From the NCBI GenBank assembly GCA_025458865.1, contig JALORP010000003.1, forward strand, positions 1-64,000: DNA of 64,000 bases, read 5' to 3'. The notes under the pieces are model-generated. The model was not told where the DNA came from. It ran no database searches and saw nothing but the letters and a program-made list of their open reading frames with translations. How positions within the stretch are numbered: the first letter of the stretch is position 1; each line of letters opens with the position of its first letter. Positions 36,561-44,744 of this stretch are shown piece by piece. Position numbers and translations under genes: made by a program. Source of the DNA: Steroidobacteraceae bacterium. Its GTDB lineage: Bacteria; Pseudomonadota; Gammaproteobacteria; Steroidobacterales; Steroidobacteraceae.

Positions 36561-37588
36561 GCACGGAACCGGGCTGCGCCGGAGGCCTGTACGAGGCCTG
36601 CGTCGGAGTGCCGGACCTGGCGGCGGCCATCGCCGACTTCGAGCGCTACGGCTGCCGTGTCGGCAGCTTCGGCGAACTGGACGCTGCGGCCGCGCGCGCG
36701 CTCTACGGTCACGACTCCGCCCTGCGCTCGGCGCGCCTGCTGCACCAGGACGCCGACCACGGCCTGGTCCGCCTGATGCAGTGGGAGCGGCCGCGCAACG
36801 CCGGCCTCGGCGTCGGGCAGGACCTGCGCTGCATCGGCAGCCGCTGGGGCGTGCGCCTCACTGCCAGCGTCATGAACATCGCGAACCATGCGCAGCGCGC
36901 ACTCGAGACCGGCGCTCAGCTGACGCTGATCGAGCCGATCCTCGCCGTCATCGGCGAGGTCTCGGGCGAACGCGCGGCGACCCCGTTCCGCGACGAGCTC
37001 GTCGGCGTCCGCGAGATGGTGGTCCTGCAGCCGCATTACCGGCAGGTGTTCTTCGAGCGCTTCGGCTACGACAGCCCGCTCTACGGGAAGATCGACCCGC
37101 ACTGCCTATTCCGCACCAGCCAGCACACCCACTTCGGGATGATGATCGCGAACGACGACCACCGCGTGCTCGATTTCTACGACCAGGTGCTGGGCCTCAA
37201 GCGCTGGTTCGATGCCGAGCGTCCCTGGGAGCAGGCGACGGGCTCGCGGCGCATCTTCGGCCTCGAGGAGGGCGAGACCCACTGGATGGTGGACTTCGAC
37301 GACCCCCGGTCGGGCCACGCCCTCGCGGAGCGCCGCTCCGGCAAGCTCAAAGTCGTGCGCTTTTCCAGCGGCAGCCGCCTGCCCGACCGGATGGAACGGT
37401 CGCGGCCCGGCTGCCTCGGCTACTCGCTCTACACCTGGCGCGTGCACGGCATCGAGGGCCTGCACCGGCGCGTGTCGGCCGGTGGCGCCCGCGACGTGAC
37501 GGACGTGCTCACGGACGAGTTCGGCGCCCGCAGCTTCGGCTTCACCGCGCCGGACGGCTATCCGTGGGTGCTGACCGAGGCGTCCTGA
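36557..37588 (+). CDS. VOC (glyoxalase/extradiol dioxygenase) superfamily protein
   Basis: A 343-residue protein with two or more vicinal-oxygen-chelate modules: an N-terminal one (ACVGVPDLAAAIADFERYGCRVG) and a C-terminal one (HTHFGMMIANDDHRVLDFYDQVLGLKRWF, then RPGCLGYSLYTWRVHGIEGLHRRV). Metal-ligand candidates are His near 192-195 and Glu near the end, but I cannot define the full set. The GTG start at 36557 overlaps the dehydrogenase stop. Pairing with a 2-hydroxyacid dehydrogenase hints at handling a 2-oxoaldehyde or hydroxyacid; the reaction is unknown. Confidence 0.78.
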   Translation: MSTEPGCAGGLYEACVGVPDLAAAIADFERYGCRVGSFGELDAAAARALYGHDSALRSARLLHQDADHGLVRLMQWERPRNAGLGVGQDLRCIGSRWGVRLTASVMNIANHAQRALETGAQLTLIEPILAVIGEVSGERAATPFRDELVGVREMVVLQPHYRQVFFERFGYDSPLYGKIDPHCLFRTSQHTHFGMMIANDDHRVLDFYDQVLGLKRWFDAERPWEQATGSRRIFGLEEGETHWMVDFDDPRSGHALAERRSGKLKVVRFSSGSRLPDRMERSRPGCLGYSLYTWRVHGIEGLHRRVSAGGARDVTDVLTDEFGARSFGFTAPDGYPWVLTEAS

Positions 37589-37594
37589 TCCCGC

Positions 37595-38191
37595 ATGGCG
37601 CGACCGACCGCAGCCAAGCCACCTGCCCGCCGGCCGCCGGCACTCGACCTGCCGCAGGCCACTGCGAGGCTGAGCCTGCGGGAGTTCACGCTGGGCGACT
37701 TGCCGGCCCTGGCCGGCTGGAGCGCGGATCCGCGGGTCACGCGCCACCTCCTGTTCGGCCCGCGTGACGCGGCCGCGGCGCGGCGCCACCTCGAGGAGGT
37801 CCTCGAGGCGCAGTCCGCGCGCGTCCGCCGTTTCTGGGAACTTGCCATCGAGCGCGCAAGCGACGGCGTCGTCATCGGCGCCTGCGATCTCACCCTTCGC
37901 AGCCGCGAGGAACTCGAGGTCGGTTACCTGCTCGCGAGGCCTTATTGGGGCGAGGGCTACGCCACGGAGGCGCTGCGCGCCGTCGTCTCGGCTGCATTCT
38001 CGCAACTCGGTGTCACGCGCGTCGTCGCCGCGACCGCGGTGGAGAACGCGCGCTCGGCGCGGGTGCTCGAGCGCGCCGGCCTCCGCTGGGAGTCGCTGCT
38101 TCGCGCGCACGCCCGCGGCCGAGGGCGGGTGTGGGACGTGAACGTATACTGTGTTGGCCGCGACGACTGGCTGTCAGGGAACGGCGCATGA
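37595..38191 (+). CDS. GNAT N-acetyltransferase (RimJ/RimL-like)
   Basis: A 198-residue GNAT enzyme of the RimJ/RimL subgroup: ARLSLREFTLGDLPALAGW at the start, GACDLTLRSREELEVGYLLARPYWGEGYATEALRAVV (the acetyl-CoA loop, around 110), and NARSARVLERAGLRWE near the end. Substrate could be a protein N-terminus, an amine or an antibiotic. It follows the VOC gene by 6 bases and overlaps the DUF748 gene by 4. Confidence 0.85.
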   Translation: MARPTAAKPPARRPPALDLPQATARLSLREFTLGDLPALAGWSADPRVTRHLLFGPRDAAAARRHLEEVLEAQSARVRRFWELAIERASDGVVIGACDLTLRSREELEVGYLLARPYWGEGYATEALRAVVSAAFSQLGVTRVVAATAVENARSARVLERAGLRWESLLRAHARGRGRVWDVNVYCVGRDDWLSGNGA

Positions 38192-41154
38192 AACGCAGAT
38201 TGATTGTCACCGCGCTGGTCGTCGGCGTGCTGATCGGCGGATACGCCGCCTTCGGCACCTACGCCGTGCCGGGACTCGTGCGGGACGGGGTCGTAAGCGG
38301 CCTTCGCGCGGAATTCGGGCGCGAGGCCTCGCTCGGGGAGGTCCGCTTCCACCCGTTCCAGCTGCGGCTCGTCGCGCGCGACTTCGAGGTCCGGGATGGC
38401 GAGGGCACGCGCACGCTCGGCTTCGGGCTGCTGAACGTGGATTTCGCGCCGGCCGCCTCGCTGTGGCGACGGGCCTGGACGTTCGAGGCGATCCGGGTCG
38501 AGCAGCCGTACGCGCGCCTGATCCAGTTCGAGGATGGCAGCACCAACCTCTCGCGCCTGTTCGCAGGCCAGGAGCCCGCGGCGGCGCCGTCCGGGGACGC
38601 GGCCTTGCCGCCCCTACGGATCGGCCGCTTCGAGCTCGACGGCGGCGAGTTCGACTTCGAGGACCGCGCCCGGGCGGCGCCGTTCCTTGCACGCTTCGCG
38701 CCGATCAGCTTCGGCCTCACGGACTTCTTCACCGAAGGCGACGGCAACGCCTTCCGCCTGAGCGCCACCGGGAGCCGCGGCGCGCGCCTCGACTTCGAAG
38801 GCGTGCTGGACGTGCGCAATCGCGCTTCGCGCGGCAGCGTCGGCGTCGCTGCGCTGCCGGCGGCGCAGCTCGCGGAGTACCTGGGCGACCTGCTCCCCGT
38901 GAAGCTGCCCGAGGGTTTCATTGCGATCGAACTCGAGTACGACGTGTCACGGGATGAGGACGGGCTCGCAGGCACGGTGGCCGTCCCGCGAATCGAGGTA
39001 CGCGATCTCGCCACGCTGGCGCCGGGGTACGACCAGCCGTGGCGCATCGGGTCCATCCTCGTCAGCGATTCGCGCGTTGACCTCGCGGCGCAGACCCTGC
39101 GCATCGGTGGCGTCGAGGTTGCCGGGGCGAGACTGCCCGTGGCGCGCACTTCCGCCGGCCTCCAGCTTCCGGGCCTCGTCGCGGCGGAGGACGCTCAGCC
39201 AGCCCCTCCTCCCGCCCGAGCCGACGCCGCCGCGCCACCGCCAGCCACGGAACAGGCTGTGCCCGAATCCGTTTGGCGGGTCGAGGTCGCCAGCCTTGCC
39301 GTTCGCGACGTCGTAGTGCCGATCACCGACCGTACGCTCTCTCCTGCCGCCACGCTCGAACTCAATGTCCCGGAACTCCGTGTCGGCGGAATCGCCTGGC
39401 CGCTCGGGGGAACGCTCGACGTGACCGCGAAAGTCGTCTCGGGCAGCGGAGGAAGCGTCGGCCTGCGAGGCAGTGTCACGCCCGAGCCGCTCGCAGCCGA
39501 CCTCGCCGTCAAGATCGAAGCCCTCGACCTCACCCCGGCGCAGCCGTACATCGCGACCACATCCGACCTGCTCCTCGACGCGGGCAGCGTCGCGGGCGAG
39601 CTGAGCCTGACGCTCGAGCCCGGCCAGGCCGCGCCATTCAGGGTGGCGGGTGACCTGAGCGTGAACGGCCTTCGGACGCGCGATCGGCTGCTCGAGCAGG
39701 AGTTCGCCCGCTGGCGCTCGCTCGAGTTGACGGGGCTTGCTTACTCGAGCACCCCTGCCTCCCTCGAGATCCGCGAGGTCGTCGCCCGGGAGCCATGGAT
39801 AAAGCTCGTGCTCGGCGCGAACGGCGTGACCAACATCGAGGCCGTGCTGGACCCGGCCGCAGCCGCCCGCAAGGCCGAGCGGATCGCCGCGGAGCGCGCC
39901 GCCGGCAAGGCCGCCGGAGATGACGAGGACGAGTCGTCCGGCGAGCCGATCGGCGGGCCTCCCGAACCGGCGGCGCCCGGCATGGCCATGCGCATCGGCC
40001 GCGTGCGAATCGTCGACGGCGCAACCCACTTCGCGGACTTCACGGTCGAGCCCAACTTCGCCGTCGCTGCGCAGCAGCTGGGCGGGACGATCACCGGCCT
40101 GTCCTCCGATCCCGCGGCGCGGGCGAAGGTGGACATCGCGGGCAAGGTGGACCGCTATGCCCCGGTCAATGTGACCGGCGAGGTTAACTACCTCGCCGCC
40201 GAGTCCTTCACGGACCTGACTGCGCGCTTCGACAACATCGACCTGTCCACCTTCAATCCCTACTCGGGCAAGTTCGCCGGCTACATCATCGACAAGGGCA
40301 AGCTGTCGGTGCTCACGCATTACCGCGTCGAGAACCGCCGCCTCGATGCCGAGCACAAGATCAGGATCGACCAGCTCGAGCTCGGCGGCAAGGTGGACTC
40401 GCCGGACGCAATCACGCTGCCGCTCAAGCTCGCGATCGCGCTACTGAAGGACCGCAACGGCGTGATCGACCTCGACCTGCCTGTCTCGGGGTCGGTGGAC
40501 GACCCGAGCTTCCGCGTCGGGCCGATCATCTGGAAGATGTTCGTCAACCTCCTGGGCAAGATCGTCACTGCGCCGTTCGCGCTGATCGGCAGCCTTTTCG
40601 GAGGCGGGGAGGAACTCGCCTTCCTCGACTTCGCGCCGGGCAGCGCGGAACTCGACGCGGCGAATCGCGCGAAGCTCGAGACCCTCAGGACAGGGCTCGT
40701 CGAACGGCCGGGCCTGCGCCTCGACATCCCGGCGGCCGCCGACCCCGTCGCTGATCGCATGGCGCTGGAGGCACGGCGCTGGGAGGCGGCGCTCTCCGAA
40801 GGAGCTGCCGGCGACGCATGGCGCGCCGATCGCGCAGCCTATCGCGACCGGCTGGTTGCGCTGTACCGCGGGCGGCTGGGAGCGAAGCCGGAAATCCCGG
40901 CACCGCCGAAGCCGGCCGAGGGCGAGCCCGCGATCGATCCGACCGAGCACGCGGTCACCTGGCTCGAGGCGGCCCTCAGGCCCACCTTCGCCGTGACCGA
41001 CGAGGACCTCGCCGAACTCGCGCGTGGCCGCGCCAGCGCGGCGCAGGACTTGCTGCTGGCCGACGGCCAGGTGGAGCCTTCGCGGGTGTTCGTCGTGATG
41101 GGCGAGGCGAAGCCGACCGAGGGCGCGGTGCGCCTCGAGCTTTCGCTGCAGTGA
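38188..41154 (+). CDS. DUF748 (AsmA-like) giant envelope protein
   Basis: A 988-residue protein with an N-terminal membrane anchor (about 5-22) and a long periplasmic body of AsmA/DUF748 type: GLRAEFGREASLGEVRFHPFQLRLVARDFEV at the start, repeated beta-strand units, a Lys/Glu/Ala-rich loop near 555-600, and the family core TARFDNIDLSTFNPYSGKFAGYIIDKGKLSVLTHYRVENR with KDRNGVIDLDLPVSGSVDDPSF. AsmA-like proteins are thought to bridge the periplasm and move phospholipids. A later segment (LDFAPGSAELDAANRAKLETL) resembles an OmpA-like linker. It ends an operon with dehydrogenase, VOC and GNAT genes by a 4-base overlap; the functional link is unclear. Confidence 0.87.
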   Translation: MKRRLIVTALVVGVLIGGYAAFGTYAVPGLVRDGVVSGLRAEFGREASLGEVRFHPFQLRLVARDFEVRDGEGTRTLGFGLLNVDFAPAASLWRRAWTFEAIRVEQPYARLIQFEDGSTNLSRLFAGQEPAAAPSGDAALPPLRIGRFELDGGEFDFEDRARAAPFLARFAPISFGLTDFFTEGDGNAFRLSATGSRGARLDFEGVLDVRNRASRGSVGVAALPAAQLAEYLGDLLPVKLPEGFIAIELEYDVSRDEDGLAGTVAVPRIEVRDLATLAPGYDQPWRIGSILVSDSRVDLAAQTLRIGGVEVAGARLPVARTSAGLQLPGLVAAEDAQPAPPPARADAAAPPPATEQAVPESVWRVEVASLAVRDVVVPITDRTLSPAATLELNVPELRVGGIAWPLGGTLDVTAKVVSGSGGSVGLRGSVTPEPLAADLAVKIEALDLTPAQPYIATTSDLLLDAGSVAGELSLTLEPGQAAPFRVAGDLSVNGLRTRDRLLEQEFARWRSLELTGLAYSSTPASLEIREVVAREPWIKLVLGANGVTNIEAVLDPAAAARKAERIAAERAAGKAAGDDEDESSGEPIGGPPEPAAPGMAMRIGRVRIVDGATHFADFTVEPNFAVAAQQLGGTITGLSSDPAARAKVDIAGKVDRYAPVNVTGEVNYLAAESFTDLTARFDNIDLSTFNPYSGKFAGYIIDKGKLSVLTHYRVENRRLDAEHKIRIDQLELGGKVDSPDAITLPLKLAIALLKDRNGVIDLDLPVSGSVDDPSFRVGPIIWKMFVNLLGKIVTAPFALIGSLFGGGEELAFLDFAPGSAELDAANRAKLETLRTGLVERPGLRLDIPAAADPVADRMALEARRWEAALSEGAAGDAWRADRAAYRDRLVALYRGRLGAKPEIPAPPKPAEGEPAIDPTEHAVTWLEAALRPTFAVTDEDLAELARGRASAAQDLLLADGQVEPSRVFVVMGEAKPTEGAVRLELSLQ

Positions 41155-41203
41155 CCCGCAGCCGCCCTCGATGGCGGCCCCGCACGGCGCAGCCGCCGCG
41201 CCT

Positions 41204-41377
41204 TCACGACGCCGGCGGCTTGCGCGGAGGCTCTTCCTGCTCCTCGTCGTCGAAGCTGCCGCTCTTCCAGCCGCCGGGCGGCGGAGGGGGAACCTGGTTG
41301 CGCGTGCGCCAGATCATCATGAGCTGCGCCACCAGGTAGGCCGCGACCAGGCCGATGATGATCCAGGCGATTTTCAC
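41204..41377 (-). CDS. Small single-pass membrane protein
   Basis: A 57-residue protein: one membrane helix (KIAWIIIGLVAAYLVAQLMMIW, residues 2-23), then a Pro run and a Pro/Glu/Asp-rich tail (DDEEQEEPPRKPP). I do not recognise the family. Start GTG at 41377 shares one base with the tesB stop codon, so it is translated by coupling to tesB. The short length and clear helix argue for a real gene, but nothing shows its function. Confidence 0.65.
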   Translation of the reverse strand: MKIAWIIIGLVAAYLVAQLMMIWRTRNQVPPPPPGGWKSGSFDDEEQEEPPRKPPAS

Positions 41378-42270
41378 TAGCGCCTGTCCTTGCCCGGCGG
41401 GCGCGTGCCCTGCCAGCCGCCGGCGCGGTCGCGGATCAGTCCCTCCTGCGCGACGCTCGCCACGAGGCGGCCGTCCCGCGAGAAGATGCTGCCGCGCGCG
41501 AAGCCGCGCGAACTCGCCTGCGTAGGGCTGTCGATCGCGTACAGCAGCCAGTCGTCCACCCGCAGGGGGCGGTGGAACCACAGCGCATGGTCGATGCTCG
41601 CCATCTGCAGGTCGAAGTAGGAGCGCCCGTGCGGCAGGTTGGCCGAGTCCAGCAGGTGGTAGTCGGAGACATAGGCGAGCAGGCAGCGGTGCAGCGCCTG
41701 GTCGTCGGGTATGGCATCCACGAGCCGGAACCACACGTGCTTGACGGGCTCGCGCTTCTCGGGGTGCACGTAGTCGGGCGGGCGGACCGGCCGGAACTCG
41801 AACGGCGCGTGATGCTCGAAGAACCGAGCCACCTTTTCCGGGACGCGCGAGAGGATCTCGGCCTCGAGATCCTGCGGCTCCTGCAGCTGCTCCGGCGGCG
41901 GCACCTGCGGCATCGCAAGCTGGTGTTCCACGCCCTCTTCCGTCGCCTGGAACGACGAGGACATCGTCAGGATCGGCTGGCCGTGCTGGATGGCCACGAC
42001 GCGCCGGCTGGTGAAATGCCCGCCGTCGCGGCTGCGCTCGACCTGGTAGACGATCGGCGCCTGGATGTCGCCGCGGCGCAGGAAATAGGCGTGCAGCGAG
42101 TGCACGAGCCTGCCCTCGACCGTGCGCGAGGCGGCGACCAGCGCCTGCCCCAGCACCTGGCCGCCGAACACCTGCGGCGAGCCGATGTCCTGGCTCACGC
42201 CGCGGAACAGGTTGACCTCCAGCCGCTCGAGGTCGAACAGTTTCAGCAATTCCGCCAGCCTGCGGTCCAT
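41377..42270 (-). CDS. tesB: Acyl-CoA thioesterase II (TesB)
   Basis: A 297-residue double-hotdog thioesterase that hydrolyses medium- and long-chain acyl-CoA. Signatures: LFRGVSQDIGSPQVFGGQVLGQALVAA near the start, LHAYFLRRGDIQAPIVYQV, RVVAIQHGQPI with TMSSSFQ, and the second domain SDYHLLDSANLPHG, MASIDHALWFHRP, SRGFARGSIF. The catalytic Asp (SIDHALWFH) is in place. I take the ATG at 42270 (MDRRLAEL) rather than upstream in-frame starts, since this matches TesB N-termini. A small membrane-protein gene follows, overlapping. Confidence 0.93.
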   Translation of the reverse strand: MDRRLAELLKLFDLERLEVNLFRGVSQDIGSPQVFGGQVLGQALVAASRTVEGRLVHSLHAYFLRRGDIQAPIVYQVERSRDGGHFTSRRVVAIQHGQPILTMSSSFQATEEGVEHQLAMPQVPPPEQLQEPQDLEAEILSRVPEKVARFFEHHAPFEFRPVRPPDYVHPEKREPVKHVWFRLVDAIPDDQALHRCLLAYVSDYHLLDSANLPHGRSYFDLQMASIDHALWFHRPLRVDDWLLYAIDSPTQASSRGFARGSIFSRDGRLVASVAQEGLIRDRAGGWQGTRPPGKDRR

Positions 42271-42312
42271 CGTTGATCCCCATGGAATGACCCAAGCGTA
42301 CATGAGCGCCGA

Positions 42313-42341
42313 TTGACCGCGCATCGGCACGGACGTATCAT
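42313..42341 (+). promoter_or_regulatory. Sigma-70 promoter of the SAM-II/homoserine dehydrogenase unit
   Basis: TTGACC (42313-42318), 17 bases, TATCAT (42336-42341). Each box matches the consensus at 5 of 6 positions and the spacing is ideal. Transcription would start near 42348, exactly at the first base pair of the riboswitch. Confidence 0.8.
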
Positions 42342-42347
42342 TTTTCC

Positions 42348-42399
42348 CGCGCCGATTTGAGCCTCAGCTTGCGGGCGCGTTAAAAGTGCAGCTAAAGCG
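42348..42399 (+). ncRNA. SAM-II riboswitch aptamer
   Basis: Matches the compact SAM-II class in order and spacing: P1 5' strand CGCGCC (42348-42353), GATTTGAGCC, GCTTGC, P1 3' strand GGCGCG (42374-42379), then TTAAAAGTGCAGCTAAAG. The invariant GATTT, TTGC, AAA and AGCTAAA blocks are all present. SAM-II elements lower expression of methionine-pathway genes when S-adenosylmethionine is high. The next gene makes homoserine, the methionine precursor. Read by eye; a covariance search would be decisive. Confidence 0.85.
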
Positions 42400-42410
42400 A
42401 GCGAAGCAGG

Positions 42411-42444
42411 ACCTGCTCCGCCCGTGGCCGAGCAGGTTTTTTTT
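42411..42444 (+). terminator. Intrinsic terminator in the riboswitch leader
   Basis: ACCTGCTC (42411-42418), an 11-base loop, GAGCAGGT (42430-42437), then eight T in all (42437-42444). It lies 12 bases past the aptamer. A further CCTGCTC at 42448-42454 can pair with the same GAGCAGG and so compete with terminator formation. Confidence 0.8.
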
Positions 42445-42461
42445 GTGCCTGCTCCCCGCAA

Positions 42462-42506
42462 GCGAAAGCCCGACGGCGCGTACCGTCCACACACAGAGGC
42501 TTTCGC
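42462..42506 (+). promoter_or_regulatory. Hairpin covering the ribosome site of homoserine dehydrogenase
   Basis: GCGAAAGCC (42462-42470) pairs perfectly with GGCTTTCGC (42498-42506), nine base pairs, ending 3 bases before the ATG at 42510. It takes up the GG of the likely ribosome site AGAGG (42495-42499). An overlapping segment CCCGCAAGC (42455-42463) is the exact complement of GCTTGCGGG (42367-42375) in the aptamer. Confidence 0.55.
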
Positions 42507-42509
42507 GTC

Positions 42510-43517
42510 ATGTCTTTCCCGAACCATCCCGCATCCTTGCGCCGCGCGGCACCCCCGCTGCGCGTCGTGCTCCTTGGGCTCGGCAACGTCGGCGGCGGCG
42601 TCTTCGAGCGCCTGCAGGCCGACCCCTCCCGGTTCGAGGTCGTGCGCGCCATCGTGCGCCACCCGGCGCGCCACGTTGCGATGGGCGTCCCGGCCGGACT
42701 GCTTTCCACCAACCCCTGGGACGCGCTGAACGTCGCCGCGGACGTGGTGGTCGAGACGCTGGGCGGGGAATCAACGGCAAGCGGCATCCTCCACGCCGCG
42801 CTGCTGCGCGGCCGGCGCGTCGTCTCCGCCAACAAGCTGGCGGTGGTCGCGGGCTGGCCGGCGCTGCGGCCCTGGGCCGAGGGGCCGTCGCCGCGGCTGC
42901 GGTTCTCGGCCGCGGTCGGCGGCGAGGTCCCGGTGATCGAGACCCTCCTCGGGCTGGACGGGCGGGATCCGGTCCAGCGACTGCGAGGCGTGCTGAACGG
43001 CACCTGCAACTTCGTCCTCGACCGCATCGCCGCCGGCCAGGGCTACGCCGGCGCGCTCGCCGAGGCGCAGGCGCGCGGATTCGCCGAGCCGGACCCGGCC
43101 GCCGACGTGTCGGGCCTCGACGCGGAGTGCAAGCTGCGGCTAGCGGCGTGGGCAGCGTTCGGCCGCGGACCGGACACCCTCCATCGCCAGGGCATCGAGC
43201 ACACCGGCACCGCGCGGCGCGACGCGGACAGCGCCGTGCTGCGCCTCGTCGCAGAGCTCGTGCGGGTGGGTGGCCGGCTCGAGGGCCGCGTCGCGCCGCA
43301 GTGGTGCCCGCCGGAGGACTACCTCGCGGGGGCGCGCGGCGAGGAGAACCGGGTCGAGATCATCACCGGCAGCGGCGAGCGGATCCGCCTGGCCGGGCGC
43401 GGCGCGGGCCGCTGGCCGACGACGGCTTCTGTCCTCGGCGATCTCGACGCCGTGTGGCAGGAGCACGCCGGACAGCGCGACCAGGGTTTCCAGGGCTGGC
43501 GGCTCGCGACCGCGTGA
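42510..43517 (+). CDS. hom: Homoserine dehydrogenase, ACT-less
   Basis: A 335-residue enzyme that reduces aspartate semialdehyde to homoserine for methionine, threonine and isoleucine. The NAD(P) fold has VVLLGLGNVGGGVF, then VVETLGGES and SANKLAVV with the catalytic Lys. The substrate domain has RGVLNGTCNFVLDRI and AEPDPAADVSGLDAECKL. It lacks the C-terminal ACT domain (usual full form about 430 residues), so threonine feedback is not expected; a SAM-II riboswitch controls it instead. That suggests a copy dedicated to methionine synthesis. Confidence 0.88.
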   Translation: MSFPNHPASLRRAAPPLRVVLLGLGNVGGGVFERLQADPSRFEVVRAIVRHPARHVAMGVPAGLLSTNPWDALNVAADVVVETLGGESTASGILHAALLRGRRVVSANKLAVVAGWPALRPWAEGPSPRLRFSAAVGGEVPVIETLLGLDGRDPVQRLRGVLNGTCNFVLDRIAAGQGYAGALAEAQARGFAEPDPAADVSGLDAECKLRLAAWAAFGRGPDTLHRQGIEHTGTARRDADSAVLRLVAELVRVGGRLEGRVAPQWCPPEDYLAGARGEENRVEIITGSGERIRLAGRGAGRWPTTASVLGDLDAVWQEHAGQRDQGFQGWRLATA

Positions 43518-43527
43518 TCACGGTACT

Positions 43528-43553
43528 GACGCCGCGGCGCAAGTCGCGGCGTC
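43528..43553. terminator. Hairpin between hom and the ferredoxin reductase gene
   Basis: GACGCCGCG (43528-43536), an 8-base loop, CGCGGCGTC (43545-43553): nine perfect base pairs in the gap between convergent genes. No T-run on either strand. Confidence 0.5.
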
Positions 43554-43600
43554 GCACACCCCGGCCGATCGCGACGCGCCCGGCGCCTGCCGGCGTTGCC

Positions 43601-44680
43601 CTACTCCGCTTCCGGCGCGCCGCCTACGCCGAGGCGCTGCTGCATCACCGGGCTCGTCGTCGTGTACTGCAGGAACTGGCGCTTCTTCGGGTAGACATAG
43701 GCCTGGACGCCGAAGGCGGCGAGCGCGGCCTCGTGGAAGCCCGACAGGATCAGCTTCTTCTTGCCCGGATAGGTGTTGATGTCGCCGATCGCGAAGATGC
43801 CCGGCACGCTCGTCTGGAACTTCTCCGTGTCCACCTTGAGCGCCTTCTTGTCGAGCTCCATGCCCCACTCGGCGATCGGGCCGAGCTTGGGGTGCAGGCC
43901 GAAGAAGGCGAACACATGCTCGCAGGGCACCTCCGTCGTGGCGCCCTCGGGGCCGTTGACGGTGACCGCGACGAGCCGATCGCCGTCGAGGCGCATCGAG
44001 CCGATCAGGCCCGTGAGCTGGCGCATCTTCCCGGCCGCGACGAGCTCCTGCATGCGGGCCACGCTCGCCGGCTGGGCGCGGAACTCGCTTCGCCGGTGCA
44101 CCAGCGTGACCGAGCGCGCCTTGCCGCAGAATTCGAGCGCCCAGTCGAGCGCGCTGTCGCCGCCGCCGGCGATCACGAGGTCCTGGCCGTGGTACTGCTC
44201 GGCCTTCGCCACCCGGTAGTGCAGCTGCCGGCCCTCGACGGCATCGGAGCCCTCCACCGACAGCCGCCTCGGCTGGAACGAGCCGAGGCCCGCGGCGACG
44301 ATGACCGCACCCGCATCGAAGCGCGTGCCTTTCGAGGTGGCGACGTCGAAGCGCCCGTCCTCGCGGCGGCGCAGCTCGGTGACTTCTTCCCCGAGGTGGA
44401 AGCCGGCGTCGAAGGGCTTGATCTGCTGCATCAGGCGGTCCACGAGTTCCTGCGCGCCACAGACGGGCAGCGCCGGGATGTCGTAGATCGGCTTGTCGGG
44501 ATAGAGCTCCGCGCACTGCCCACCGGGATGCTTGAGGGTGTCCACGATGTGGCACTTCATGCCGAGCAGGCCGAGCTCGAACACGGCGAACAGGCCGCAG
44601 GGGCCCGCGCCCACGATGACGCACTCGGTTTCGATCGCAGCGTTCCGGACGGTGGTGTCGCTCACATGGCCCTCGGGCAT
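43601..44680 (-). CDS. Ferredoxin--NADP+ reductase, thioredoxin-reductase-like
   Basis: A 359-residue FAD/NADPH flavoprotein of the TrxR-like FNR group, which exchanges electrons between NADPH and ferredoxin or flavodoxin. FAD motif VIVGAGPCGLFAVFELG, GGQCAELYPDKPIYDIPALP (the FNR-type replacement: no CxxC redox pair, unlike thioredoxin reductase), NADP motif VIAGGGDSALDWALEF, and GIFAIGDINTYPGKKKLILSGFHEAALAAF near the end. ATG 44680 is chosen; GTG 44665 has a GAGGG nearby and is an alternative. It is convergent with hom and divergent from xdhC across 64 bases. Confidence 0.9.
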   Translation of the reverse strand: MPEGHVSDTTVRNAAIETECVIVGAGPCGLFAVFELGLLGMKCHIVDTLKHPGGQCAELYPDKPIYDIPALPVCGAQELVDRLMQQIKPFDAGFHLGEEVTELRRREDGRFDVATSKGTRFDAGAVIVAAGLGSFQPRRLSVEGSDAVEGRQLHYRVAKAEQYHGQDLVIAGGGDSALDWALEFCGKARSVTLVHRRSEFRAQPASVARMQELVAAGKMRQLTGLIGSMRLDGDRLVAVTVNGPEGATTEVPCEHVFAFFGLHPKLGPIAEWGMELDKKALKVDTEKFQTSVPGIFAIGDINTYPGKKKLILSGFHEAALAAFGVQAYVYPKKRQFLQYTTTSPVMQQRLGVGGAPEAE

Positions 44681-44744
44681 GAACGGCGCGGGGGCTGCCC
44701 GCGGAAGCCGCAATTGTAGCGGAAGGGTGTAAGCTCGCACGCGC

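Noticed and set aside
42510-43517. Threonine-type feedback by an ACT domain in homoserine dehydrogenase
   Set aside because: The protein ends right after the catalytic domain at 335 residues; no ACT sequence follows in any frame.
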